A DNA stretch of 37,652 nt, from assembly GCA_947479815.1 (NCBI GenBank), contig CANKAT010000024.1, positions 1 through 37,652 on the forward strand, written 5' to 3'. Of the stretch, positions 16,032 through 23,827 are shown piece by piece. The notes under the pieces were generated by a model that saw only the letters and a program-made list of their open reading frames with translations, had not been told where the DNA came from and made no database searches. The number at the start of each line of letters is the position of its first letter. Position 1 is the first letter of the stretch. Both the position numbers and the translations under genes were made by a program. The stretch is from Sphingobacteriaceae bacterium. Lineage in GTDB: Bacteria; Bacteroidota; Bacteroidia; Sphingobacteriales; Sphingobacteriaceae.

Positions 16032-18977
16032 ATGCAAGGTAAAGGATTAATAAAATTCGCGGCAATATCGCTTACAATAGCGTGTTTGTATTCCCTCTCG
16101 TTCACATGGATAGCGAATAAAGTTGAAAAAGATGCTCAGAAATTTGCTAAAGGAGATGCCCCTAAAGAGAAAAGTTATCTCGATTCGGTAGCATCATTAC
16201 CTGTATTTGGAAATCTAGATTATATCACCTATCAGTACGCTAAGGAACGTGAAATTCCACTAGGCCTTGATTTAAAAGGTGGTATGAACGTAACCATGGA
16301 AATTTCTTTGAGTGAAATGGTACGGAATCTTGCTAACAACAGCACTGATGCAAATTTCAATGCGGCAATTAAAAACGCTGAATTAGCAATAGCACAAGGT
16401 GATAATGATTTCATTTCTGCTTTTGGAAGAGAATTCGAAAAAGCAAGTCCTAATACCAGACTTGCTACACTTTTTGCAACAAAAGAAAATTCATCTAACT
16501 TAAAGGCAGATGCAGATAATACGGCAGTTTTAGACTTCCTTAGAAAATCTGCGGATGGTGCAATTGATCTTTCCTTCAATATTCTTCGTACACGTATCGA
16601 TAAATTTGGAGTAACCTCTCCCAATATTCAAAAACAACAAGGAACCAATCGTATTCTGATTGAATTGCCTGGTGTAACTGATCCTGATCGCGTTCGTAAA
16701 TTATTACAGGGTTCGGCAAAGCTTGAATTCTGGGAAACTTATGACAATACCGAGATCTTCGGTTTACTGCAGAATGTAAACAGTATTTTAGCTACCACAG
16801 TGAAGTCTGTTGATACTGCAAGTACAGCGGCTCAGGATACCACAAAAAGTAAACTTGCTGCATTAGGTAAAAAAGATAGTAATAAAACAGATAGTGCTTC
16901 AATTAAAAATAAACTTCAAGCTGAACAAGCTAAGCAAAATCCATTATTTGCACTTTTAAATCCTGCAACGTTCCAAGGTCAAGACGGAAAATCTAGTTTA
17001 CGTCCGGGTCCAGTTGTAGGTTATGCAGCTCTAAAAGATACTGCAAAAGTTAATGCATACCTTTCTTCACCTGCAATCAGAGTAGTAATTCCACAGAATG
17101 TTAAGTTATACTGGGGAGTTAAACCAATGACTGAAGAAAGTAAAGTTTTTGAATTATATGCTTTAAAAACTAGCAGCATAGCAGGTGGTCCGGCTCTTGA
17201 AGGAGATGTAATTTCGGACGCACGTTCTGATTATGATCAGAAAGGTAATCCAGAAGTAGTTATGGTTATGAATGCTGACGGTGCTCGTGCATGGCGTTCA
17301 ATTACTGCTGCTGCATCTGCAGATCCAAATAACAAGAAAAGCGTTGCTATTGTACTAGACAATCTGGTATATTCTGCCCCTACCGTACAAGGCGAAATTC
17401 CAAATGGTATTTCATCCATCAGCGGAAGTTTTAAAGTAGAAGACACACAAGATCTTGCAAACGTATTGAAAGCTGGAAGATTACCCGCACCAGCTAAAAT
17501 TGTTAGTGATTATGTTGTTGGCCCTTCACTTGGTGCAGCTTCTATCTCTGCAGGTTTACTTTCTACCATTGCTGGTATCATTTTCATCTTGATTTTCATG
17601 GGAATGTATTACAGCACTGCTGGTATAGTTGCAAATATTGCATTGCTGGTCAATCTATTTTTCCTGATGGGTGTACTTGCTTCATTGGGAGCAGTATTAA
17701 CACTGCCAGGTATTGCCGGTATTGTCCTTTCATTAGGTATGTCGGTTGATGCCAACGTATTGATCTATGAACGTATTCGAGAGGAAATTACTGCAGGCAA
17801 ATCTGTCCGATTAGCAATAACCGAAGGTTTCCATAAGGCCATGCCATCAATCTTAGATTCAAATATCACTACCTTCTTAACTGGTGTTATTCTTTATATT
17901 TTTGGTCAGGGCCCAATTGTTGGTTTCGCAACTACCCTGATGATCGGTATTATTACTTCATTGTTTGCAGCTATATTCATTTCACGTTTAGTGTTTGAAT
18001 GGTTATTAGACAGAAAGAAACCAATCAGCTTCTCTATAAAAGCTACTGAGAATTTATTCAAGGATTCTAAATTTGATTTCATTACTGGTCGTAAACGGTT
18101 TTATTATTTATCTGCTGCAATCATTGTTGCAGGTATTGTATCCGCATTTACACAAGGGTTTAGCCTGGGTGTAGATTTCCAGGGAGGAAGAGCTTATTTT
18201 GTAGCCTTCGAAAAGCCTGTTGAAGTTGAATCTGTACGATCAATCTTAATTGATGAATTTGGAACCGCAGTAGAGGTGAAAACATTTGGATCTTCTAATC
18301 AGGTTAAGATCACAACTGCTTACCTGATCAATGATAATACCGATCAGGCTAATGCTCTGGTAAATGAAAAACTTGCCTCAGGATTGAAAAAGATAAATCC
18401 AGTATACGAAATTAAAGATTCGCAAAAGGTAACACCTACTATTGCTGATGATATAAAAAAATCAGCTATATGGGCAGTTTTTTTCTCAATCCTTGTCATA
18501 TTCCTGTATATATTAATACGATTCAAACGAATGGCCTTTGGTTTTGCAGCAATACTAGCATTAGTACATGATGTTCTTGTATTGCTTGCCATATTCACCA
18601 TATTTAATGGATGGCTTCCATTCTCGCTTGATATTGACCAGGCCTTTGTAGCGGCAATCTTAACCGTCATGGGATACTCGATAAATGATACGGTTGTTGT
18701 ATTTGACCGTGTTCGTGAATATATTGGTCAACATCATTCTAAAAATGAAGATCTCCCTTCAGTGATCAATAATGCCTTGAACAGCACGCTAAGTAGAACT
18801 GTAATCACCGGTATCTGTACGATAGCTGTTCTTTTGATCATATTCATCTTTGGTGGTGAGATATTAAGAGGATTCTCTTTTGCAATGCTGATAGGTGTTA
18901 TTTTTGGAACCTATTCTTCATTATTCGTTGCAACACCATTTGTTGTAGAATTCATTAAAGAAAAAGGAAAAGAATAA
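16032..18977 (+). CDS. secDF: Protein translocase SecDF (fused SecD and SecF)
   Basis: SecDF uses the proton gradient to pull exported proteins through SecYEG at the periplasmic side. The 981-residue chain fuses SecD (about residues 1-660) and SecF (about 680-981). The SecD half has an N-terminal helix, LGLDLKGGMNVTMEISL, a large periplasmic region with LRTRIDKFGVTSPNIQKQ and IELPGVTDP, then membrane helices containing GMSVDANVLIYERIREE. The SecF half has GVDFQGGRAYFVAFEKP and VMGYSINDTVVVFDRVRE. The aspartates in these two helix motifs are those tied to proton movement. A low-complexity Ser/Thr/Lys/Ala stretch (about residues 255-305) interrupts the SecD periplasmic part. A strong terminator follows. 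Confidence 0.97.
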   Translation: MQGKGLIKFAAISLTIACLYSLSFTWIANKVEKDAQKFAKGDAPKEKSYLDSVASLPVFGNLDYITYQYAKEREIPLGLDLKGGMNVTMEISLSEMVRNLANNSTDANFNAAIKNAELAIAQGDNDFISAFGREFEKASPNTRLATLFATKENSSNLKADADNTAVLDFLRKSADGAIDLSFNILRTRIDKFGVTSPNIQKQQGTNRILIELPGVTDPDRVRKLLQGSAKLEFWETYDNTEIFGLLQNVNSILATTVKSVDTASTAAQDTTKSKLAALGKKDSNKTDSASIKNKLQAEQAKQNPLFALLNPATFQGQDGKSSLRPGPVVGYAALKDTAKVNAYLSSPAIRVVIPQNVKLYWGVKPMTEESKVFELYALKTSSIAGGPALEGDVISDARSDYDQKGNPEVVMVMNADGARAWRSITAAASADPNNKKSVAIVLDNLVYSAPTVQGEIPNGISSISGSFKVEDTQDLANVLKAGRLPAPAKIVSDYVVGPSLGAASISAGLLSTIAGIIFILIFMGMYYSTAGIVANIALLVNLFFLMGVLASLGAVLTLPGIAGIVLSLGMSVDANVLIYERIREEITAGKSVRLAITEGFHKAMPSILDSNITTFLTGVILYIFGQGPIVGFATTLMIGIITSLFAAIFISRLVFEWLLDRKKPISFSIKATENLFKDSKFDFITGRKRFYYLSAAIIVAGIVSAFTQGFSLGVDFQGGRAYFVAFEKPVEVESVRSILIDEFGTAVEVKTFGSSNQVKITTAYLINDNTDQANALVNEKLASGLKKINPVYEIKDSQKVTPTIADDIKKSAIWAVFFSILVIFLYILIRFKRMAFGFAAILALVHDVLVLLAIFTIFNGWLPFSLDIDQAFVAAILTVMGYSINDTVVVFDRVREYIGQHHSKNEDLPSVINNALNSTLSRTVITGICTIAVLLIIFIFGGEILRGFSFAMLIGVIFGTYSSLFVATPFVVEFIKEKGKE

Positions 18978-19006
18978 TTCTTAAGTAGAATATTTAAAAC
19001 AATTTT

Positions 19007-19038
19007 AAAAGCATCCGCAATAGCGGATGCTTTTTTTG
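19007..19038 (+). terminator. Intrinsic terminator after secDF
   Basis: AAAAGCATCCGC (19007-19018) pairs perfectly with GCGGATGCTTTT (19023-19034) around an AATA loop, and the T-run continues to 19037. It lies 30 bases after the secDF stop. Confidence 0.92.
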
Positions 19039-19083
19039 TTTAATTGTAAAATTTTATAGATATTTGTCACACTAACAATAAGT

Positions 19084-19539
19084 ATGGCAATAGAATTATT
19101 TAGCACCTATTCTTATCTGCTCGATCGTACGGCCAGAAAAGTAAAGCAATACGCACAGCGTCGCTTTAATGCAGAGAATTACGATATAACAGTTGATCAA
19201 TGGTTAATACTAAAGAACCTGAGCAGCGACAATGATTTAAATCAAAGTCAACTGGCAGAAATAACAGGTAAAGATCATCCAACTCTGACGCGTATTATAG
19301 ACCTTCTTTGCAGAAAAGGGCTTACTGAGAGAAGGATTCACCCTATGGATAGAAGGTCTTTTAAAGTCCATCTGACCACTCTTGGAACCCAACGGGTAAC
19401 TGCATGGAGTCCAAAAATGTCGGAAATACGGATGAAAGCATGGGAAAACCTAACGGAGGAGGATTACATGAATTTGAAAAGAATTCTGGATACCATCTAT
19501 AACAATCTTGACCAGGAAAATGAATGTAATTCTGATTAA
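19084..19539 (+). CDS. MarR-family transcriptional regulator
   Basis: This 151-residue protein has the MarR winged helix-turn-helix layout: an N-terminal dimerisation helix (about residues 1-35), ITVDQWLILKNL, the recognition region LNQSQLAEITGKDHPTLTRIIDLL (about 58-82), and the wing RRIHPMDRRSFKVHLT. A C-terminal dimer helix follows. A single cysteine lies at the end of the recognition helix (LLCRKG), with another close to the C terminus (ECNSD). The gene starts just after the secDF terminator and is followed 38 bases later by a ferredoxin-NADP reductase and a ferredoxin. It is therefore a good candidate for controlling that pair. No operator could be identified. Confidence 0.9.
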   Translation: MAIELFSTYSYLLDRTARKVKQYAQRRFNAENYDITVDQWLILKNLSSDNDLNQSQLAEITGKDHPTLTRIIDLLCRKGLTERRIHPMDRRSFKVHLTTLGTQRVTAWSPKMSEIRMKAWENLTEEDYMNLKRILDTIYNNLDQENECNSD

Positions 19540-19577
19540 ACATCATTCTTTATTAAAATTAAATAAATACCTATAAA

Positions 19578-20582
19578 ATGATTTCAACTGACCTATGTAT
19601 TATCGGTGCCGGACCTGTCGGACTTTTTGCTGTATTTGAAGCAGGCTTACTAAAGATGAGGTGCCATCTTATTGATACACTGCCTCAGATTGGCGGACAA
19701 TTATCTGAGATTTATCCTCACAAACCAATATATGATATACCAGGGTATCCAGAAATAAAGGCTCAGGAACTTGTAGAAAGGTTAATGGAGCAGATTGCTC
19801 CTTTTGATCCGGGATTTACACTTGGAGAAAGAGTTGAAACATTAGTTAAACAGGATGATGGATCTTTTTTAGTTGGAACTAATGATGGCACAATGATCCA
19901 TTGCCAAGTAGTAGTAATCGCTGGTGGATTGGGATGTTTTGAACCACGCAAACCAGATATTGAGGGGCTAATCGATTTTGAAGGCAAAGGGGTTGAATAC
20001 ATGGTTAAGAATCCTGAAACATTCCGGAACAAACGAGTTATTCTGGCAGGCGGAGGAGACTCAGCGCTTGATTGGACCATATTCCTTGCAGATGTTGCAG
20101 AACGTGTTACGCTTATTCATCGGGGTGATACCTTCCGTGGCGCGCCTGATTCAGCTGAAAAAGTACATGAACTCGCTAATAATGGTAAAATAGACTTAAT
20201 CCTTCAATCCAACCTATTGAGTATTTCAGGAACAGACCAACTAAAAGAAGTATCCTTTATAGGAAGAGACCAGGTTAAGACATCAATTGAGACAGATTTT
20301 TTAATTCCCTTATTTGGACTTAGCCCCAAATTAGGCCCGATCGCAGAATGGGGACTAACTATTGATAAATCAGCCATTCAGGTAAATACATTTGATTATT
20401 CGACTAACGTAGATCGTATTTACGCAATTGGCGACATCAATACCTACCCTGGAAAACTTAAACTGATCTTATGTGGATTTCATGAAGCCGCTTTGATGGT
20501 ACAAAGCGCATTTAAATATGTTCACCCCGATCAGAAATTAAGTTTTAAATACACAACTGTTTATGGAGTAAATGCATTTTAA
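19578..20582 (+). CDS. Ferredoxin/flavodoxin-NADP+ reductase, thioredoxin-reductase-like (YumC type)
   Basis: This 334-residue flavoprotein has the FAD-binding IIGAGPVGLFAVFEAGLL at the N terminus, TLPQIGGQLSEIYPHKPIYDIPG, the NADPH-binding segment VILAGGGDSALDWTIFLAD (about residues 154-172) and the C-terminal FAD motif IYAIGDINTYPGKLKLI. It lacks the CxxC redox pair of thioredoxin reductase between the two domains, which points to the homodimeric ferredoxin-NADP reductases of the YumC group. These pass electrons between NADPH and ferredoxin or flavodoxin. The next gene is a 2Fe-2S ferredoxin beginning one base after its stop, so the two are very likely redox partners. Confidence 0.93.
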   Translation: MISTDLCIIGAGPVGLFAVFEAGLLKMRCHLIDTLPQIGGQLSEIYPHKPIYDIPGYPEIKAQELVERLMEQIAPFDPGFTLGERVETLVKQDDGSFLVGTNDGTMIHCQVVVIAGGLGCFEPRKPDIEGLIDFEGKGVEYMVKNPETFRNKRVILAGGGDSALDWTIFLADVAERVTLIHRGDTFRGAPDSAEKVHELANNGKIDLILQSNLLSISGTDQLKEVSFIGRDQVKTSIETDFLIPLFGLSPKLGPIAEWGLTIDKSAIQVNTFDYSTNVDRIYAIGDINTYPGKLKLILCGFHEAALMVQSAFKYVHPDQKLSFKYTTVYGVNAF

Positions 20583-20583
20583 G

Positions 20584-20904
20584 ATGATCAAAATAACCAT
20601 TGAAGACAGGAACGGAGATCAACAAGCCGTTGAAATACCTGAAGAAATAAGCCTTAGCCTGATGGAAGTGCTGAAGGCTTCAGACTATTCTATATTGGCA
20701 ACCTGTGGTGGAATTGCTCTTTGTGCTACCTGCCATGTACAGGTATTAAAGGGTCTAGAAGATTTGCCGATAGCTGGAAATGATGAAATGGACATGCTAG
20801 ACACCTTGCATGATGCAGGTTTTGATAGCAGACTGGCTTGTCAGATTCGCATAAATGAAAACCTAAATGGGATGGTTTTCAAGATCAGAGGTGATGAACA
20901 ATAA
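20584..20904 (+). CDS. 2Fe-2S ferredoxin (adrenodoxin/Isc type)
   Basis: The 106-residue protein carries four cysteines in the spacing of vertebrate-type/Isc-type ferredoxins: C41-x5-C47-x2-C50 in ATCGGIALCATCHVQV, then C86 in RLACQI. The N terminus (MIKITIEDRNG) forms the usual beta-hairpin. It begins one base after the reductase stop codon; the in-frame start at 20572 overlaps that gene and is less likely. No Isc assembly genes are beside it, so service as the electron carrier for the adjacent reductase is more likely than a dedicated Isc role. Its stop codon abuts a heptamer repeat array. Confidence 0.95.
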   Translation: MIKITIEDRNGDQQAVEIPEEISLSLMEVLKASDYSILATCGGIALCATCHVQVLKGLEDLPIAGNDEMDMLDTLHDAGFDSRLACQIRINENLNGMVFKIRGDEQ

Positions 20905-21118
20905 TTCTGTTGTCTGTTGTCTGTTGTCTGGCAAACGTACCCATACTGATAACTGATAACTGATATCTGATAACTGATATCTCTTGTCTGTTATTAGATG
21001 GTTAGTTAATGAAAATTGCTTCTGACTAATCATTTCAAATGATTGCTCTTCTCTGCTTTTAGCTTTTAGCTTTCTGCTTTTGCCTGCTACCTGATAACAG
21101 ATAACAGATAACAGATAA
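20905..21118. repeat. Composite heptamer-period repeat region between ferredoxin and GNAT genes
   Basis: It fills the whole gap between two convergent stop codons. From left to right on the plus strand: TCTGTTG heptamers (20906 onward, three units), a unique stretch of about 16 bases, WCTGATA-type heptamers (about 20944-20980), then repeat core B reversed (20999-21054). After that come AGCTTTT/TGCTTTT heptamers (about 21055-21080, the reverse complement of the GCTAAAA array of the first region) and four CWGATAA heptamers at 21091-21118. The period is seven bases throughout. Confidence 0.9.
20999..21054 (-). repeat. Repeat core, copy B (opposite orientation to copy A)
   Basis: Read on the minus strand it begins AGAGAAGAGCAATCATTTG and matches copy A at 14372-14428 over its first 25 bases. 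It then shares GTCAGA, AATTTT and TAACTAACCA with one single-base length difference and a few substitutions. It contains the palindrome ATCATTT-C-AAATGAT. Confidence 0.88.
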
Positions 21119-21119
21119 C

Positions 21120-21542
21120 TTACAAAACCATCTTAAAATGCTGTATCCCGGCTTCCTCAAATTGCTCGCCGGCCTTTTTAAATCCAAATTTAGCATATAA
21201 AGACATTGCAGCTAACTGAGCATGTAGATAAACATAAGTGGCATCCTGAGGTAAATCATTTATTACGGCGCCTACAAGAGCCTGCCCTAGCCCTATTCCT
21301 CTGTACTCTTTTAAAACGGCAAAGCGCTCCAATTTATACCCCTTATCTGTTTTCCTCCAACGAGCTGCACCTGCAGGTTCAGCATTCACTGTTCCAATAA
21401 AATGTACAGATTCATCTTCAAATTCCCATTCAAGTTCGGGGGGACAGTTCTGCTCATCCACAAAAACCTTTCTTCTGATAGCAAATACATGCTCCAGTTC
21501 TTCTTTATTGCTAACCCTTTTAACTTCGATTGATTGATTCAT
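21120..21542 (-). CDS. GNAT-family N-acetyltransferase
   Basis: A 140-residue acetyl-CoA-dependent acetyltransferase. It has the N-terminal VFAIRRKVFVDEQNCPPELEWEFED block seen in the YjcF/ElaA-like branch, the strand GAARWRKTDKGYKLERFAVL, and the acetyl-CoA loop EYRGIGLGQALVGAVI (Q/RxxGxG/A form). LHAQLAAMSLYAKFGFKKAGEQFEEAGIQH completes the fold. The acceptor is unknown. It has its own -7 box on the minus strand, and its stop codon directly abuts the heptamer array. Confidence 0.9.
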   Translation of the reverse strand: MNQSIEVKRVSNKEELEHVFAIRRKVFVDEQNCPPELEWEFEDESVHFIGTVNAEPAGAARWRKTDKGYKLERFAVLKEYRGIGLGQALVGAVINDLPQDATYVYLHAQLAAMSLYAKFGFKKAGEQFEEAGIQHFKMVL

Positions 21543-21572
21543 TTTAAATTGAAATATAGTTTAAAGGCAACT

Positions 21573-21580
21573 CAAATCTA
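21573..21580 (-). promoter_or_regulatory. Candidate -7 box of the GNAT gene (TAGATTTG, minus strand)
   Basis: On the minus strand the bases read TAGATTTG, an exact TAnnTTTG match about 30 bases before the GNAT start. It lies just beyond the fba terminator, as expected for a separate transcript. Confidence 0.45.
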
Positions 21581-21597
21581 GTAGTTTAATCTATCAG

Positions 21598-21621
21598 AAA
21601 AGGGCCCTTTTAAGGCCCTTT
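21598..21621 (-). terminator. Intrinsic terminator after fba
   Basis: On the minus strand, AAAGGGCC (21621-21614) pairs with GGCCCTTT (21606-21599) over a seven-base loop, and one further T follows the stem. It lies 15 bases after the fba stop. The T-run is short, so termination may be partial. Confidence 0.7.
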
Positions 21622-21636
21622 AATTAGTATAATAGT

Positions 21637-22716
21637 TTAAAGCCGATCATTAACATTCAAACAGTTGAGATCTTCAAATGCCTGTGCCAGGCGCTTAACA
21701 AAAGTATCTTCTCCTTTACGCAACCAAACGCGCGGATCGTAATATTTTTTATTCGGTGAATCTTCGCCCTCCGGATTTCCGATCTGACTTTGTAAATAAG
21801 CTTCTTTTGATTTGTAATAATCTTTAATTCCTTCCCAGTACGCCCATTGCATATCGGTATCGATATTCATTTTAATCGCCCCATAAGAAATTGCTTCCCT
21901 GATCTCTTCCTGAGAAGAACCTGAACCACCATGAAATACAAAATTTACAGGCTTATCTGCTGCAATTTTAAATTCTGAACGAACATAGTCCTGAGAGTTT
22001 TTAAGAATAATCGGCTGCAATTTCACATTTCCTGGCTTATAAACCCCATGAACATTGCCAAAAGCAGCTGCAACTGTAAATTTCTCACTGATTACACTCA
22101 ATTCTTGATAAGCATAAGCAACTTCAGATGGCTGAGTATATAATTTTGAACTGTCTACATCACTGTTATCAACTCCATCTTCTTCGCCACCGGTTACACC
22201 TAATTCGATTTCAAGAGTCATACCCATACCCTTCATACGACTAAGATATTTTTTACTAATCGCTATGTTCTCTTCTATTGACTCTTCAGAAAGATCGAGC
22301 ATATGTGAAGAATAAAGTGGTTTTCCATTCACTGCAAAGAATTTTTCACCATGATCTAGTAAACCATCAATCCAGGGTAATAGTTTTTTTGCCGCATGAT
22401 CAGTATGCAAAATAACTGCAACACCATACTGTTCGGCAAGAAGATGAACATGCTGGGCTGCAGATACACCTCCAAGAATGCATGCATTCAGATTATCATT
22501 ATTTAAAGATTTTCCAGCATAAAATTGAGCTCCGCCATTTGAAAGCTGAATGATCACAGGTGAATTAACTGACTTTGCCGTTTCCATCACTGCATTTATA
22601 GAATTGGTTCCAATTACATTAACTGCTGGCAGTGCGAATTGATGTTTTTTGGCAATCTCGAATAATTCTTGAACTGCATCACCATGCAATACACCTTTAA
22701 ATCCTTTTAAATTCAT
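21637..22716 (-). CDS. fba: Fructose-bisphosphate aldolase, class II
   Basis: Class II aldolase is a zinc enzyme that splits fructose 1,6-bisphosphate in glycolysis and forms it in gluconeogenesis. The 359 residues match the E. coli FbaA subtype. Visible blocks are ALPAVNVIGTNSINAVMETA, the zinc and catalytic segment VILHTDHAAKKLLPWIDGLL, LYSSHMLDLSEE, the glutamate-rich LEIELGVTGGEEDGVDN, and FGNVHGVYKPGNVKL. FVFHGGSGSSQEEIREAI and the following KMNIDTDMQWAYWEGI complete the active site. It is divergent from accD. Confidence 0.97.
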   Translation of the reverse strand: MNLKGFKGVLHGDAVQELFEIAKKHQFALPAVNVIGTNSINAVMETAKSVNSPVIIQLSNGGAQFYAGKSLNNDNLNACILGGVSAAQHVHLLAEQYGVAVILHTDHAAKKLLPWIDGLLDHGEKFFAVNGKPLYSSHMLDLSEESIEENIAISKKYLSRMKGMGMTLEIELGVTGGEEDGVDNSDVDSSKLYTQPSEVAYAYQELSVISEKFTVAAAFGNVHGVYKPGNVKLQPIILKNSQDYVRSEFKIAADKPVNFVFHGGSGSSQEEIREAISYGAIKMNIDTDMQWAYWEGIKDYYKSKEAYLQSQIGNPEGEDSPNKKYYDPRVWLRKGEDTFVKRLAQAFEDLNCLNVNDRL

Positions 22717-22882
22717 CTTTTTTTTTAATAATTATCTATGCTAAATTATGAAAAATAGCCTCAAATTCAATGAAAAAGGGCCAATTAATCTGAATAATTC
22801 AATTTACGTTAATTCAATGTTAAGGCAAGAGCATTGCTTTCTTAAAATTTTTGTTTCTTTGTACGTTATACATCTATCCAAA

Positions 22883-23728
22883 ATGGCCTGGTTCAAGAGA
22901 GAAAAAAAGGGGATAATTACTTCTACCGAGGATAAAAAAGAGACACCTGATGGGATGTGGAATAAATGCCCTTCCTGTAAAAAGCCTTTGCACTATGCAG
23001 AGCAAGTGGAAAATAAATACGTTTGCCAATATTGCGCATATCATTTACGTATTGGCTCTAAAGAATACTTTGAAATTCTTTTCGATGACAATCAGTTTAT
23101 AGAGCTTTTCGAAAATATTCGTTCAGGAGATCCTCTCAATTTTACTGATTCCAAAAAATATACAGAACGACTTGAAGAAAGTTATTTAAAAACCGGTTTA
23201 AACGATGCTATCCGCTCAGGAACTGGGAAATTAGACGGACAGGATATTGTCATTGCTTGCATGGATTTCAACTTTATTGGTGGTTCAATGGGTTCAGTTG
23301 TAGGCGAAAAAATTGCCCGTTCTATTGATTATAGCATCAAAAATAAGATTCCATTCATGATGATTTCAAAATCTGGCGGTGCCAGAATGATGGAAGCTGC
23401 ATTTTCATTGATGCAAATGGCGAAAACATCGGCCAAATTAGCCCTTTTAAGCAAGGCAAAGATTCCATACATCTCTTTATTGACTGACCCTACAACAGGC
23501 GGTGTGACGGCCTCTTATGCTATGCTAGGCGATATCAATATTTCTGAGCCTGGCGCTTTGATTGGGTTTGCTGGCCCCAGAGTAATTAAAGAAACCATTA
23601 AAAAGGATCTTCCTAAAGGATTTCAGACTTCAGAATTCGTTTTAGAACACGGTTTCCTGGATTTTATCGTTGATAGACGACAAATGAAAACCAAATTGGG
23701 ATCCTTTTTAAGGATGCTTAATAGTTAA
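22883..23728 (+). CDS. accD: Acetyl-CoA carboxylase carboxyltransferase subunit beta
   Basis: AccD pairs with AccA to move carboxyl from biotin to acetyl-CoA, giving malonyl-CoA for fatty acid synthesis. The 281-residue product starts [11 protein letters not shown] and has the N-terminal zinc ribbon C29-x2-C32-x15-C48-x2-C51, which is typical of AccD. The carboxyltransferase core follows with [52 protein letters not shown] and [15 protein letters not shown]. An upstream start at 22748 would add 45 residues with no family counterpart, so ATG 22883 is preferred. The final codons and stop (LNS*) overlap a short TTAATAGTTAATAG repeat-like run. Confidence 0.97.
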   Translation: MAWFKREKKGIITSTEDKKETPDGMWNKCPSCKKPLHYAEQVENKYVCQYCAYHLRIGSKEYFEILFDDNQFIELFENIRSGDPLNFTDSKKYTERLEESYLKTGLNDAIRSGTGKLDGQDIVIACMDFNFIGGSMGSVVGEKIARSIDYSIKNKIPFMMISKSGGARMMEAAFSLMQMAKTSAKLALLSKAKIPYISLLTDPTTGGVTASYAMLGDINISEPGALIGFAGPRVIKETIKKDLPKGFQTSEFVLEHGFLDFIVDRRQMKTKLGSFLRMLNS

Positions 23729-23827
23729 TAGTTAGTAGAACTAATTCAATACACATCCCCTAGATATCATCAGATTTGTATTAAACAATAAATTTCTGTT
23801 CAACAAATTTTCGGGAATAGATAAAAT

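Noticed and set aside
16232-16624. 130-codon minus-strand frame within secDF
   Set aside because: It is antisense to the conserved SecD periplasmic region, and its composition is what is expected of a shadow frame.
20905-21118. Insertion sequence remnant
   Set aside because: There is no transposase frame and no terminal inverted repeats; the sequence is mostly seven-base tandem units around a short core.
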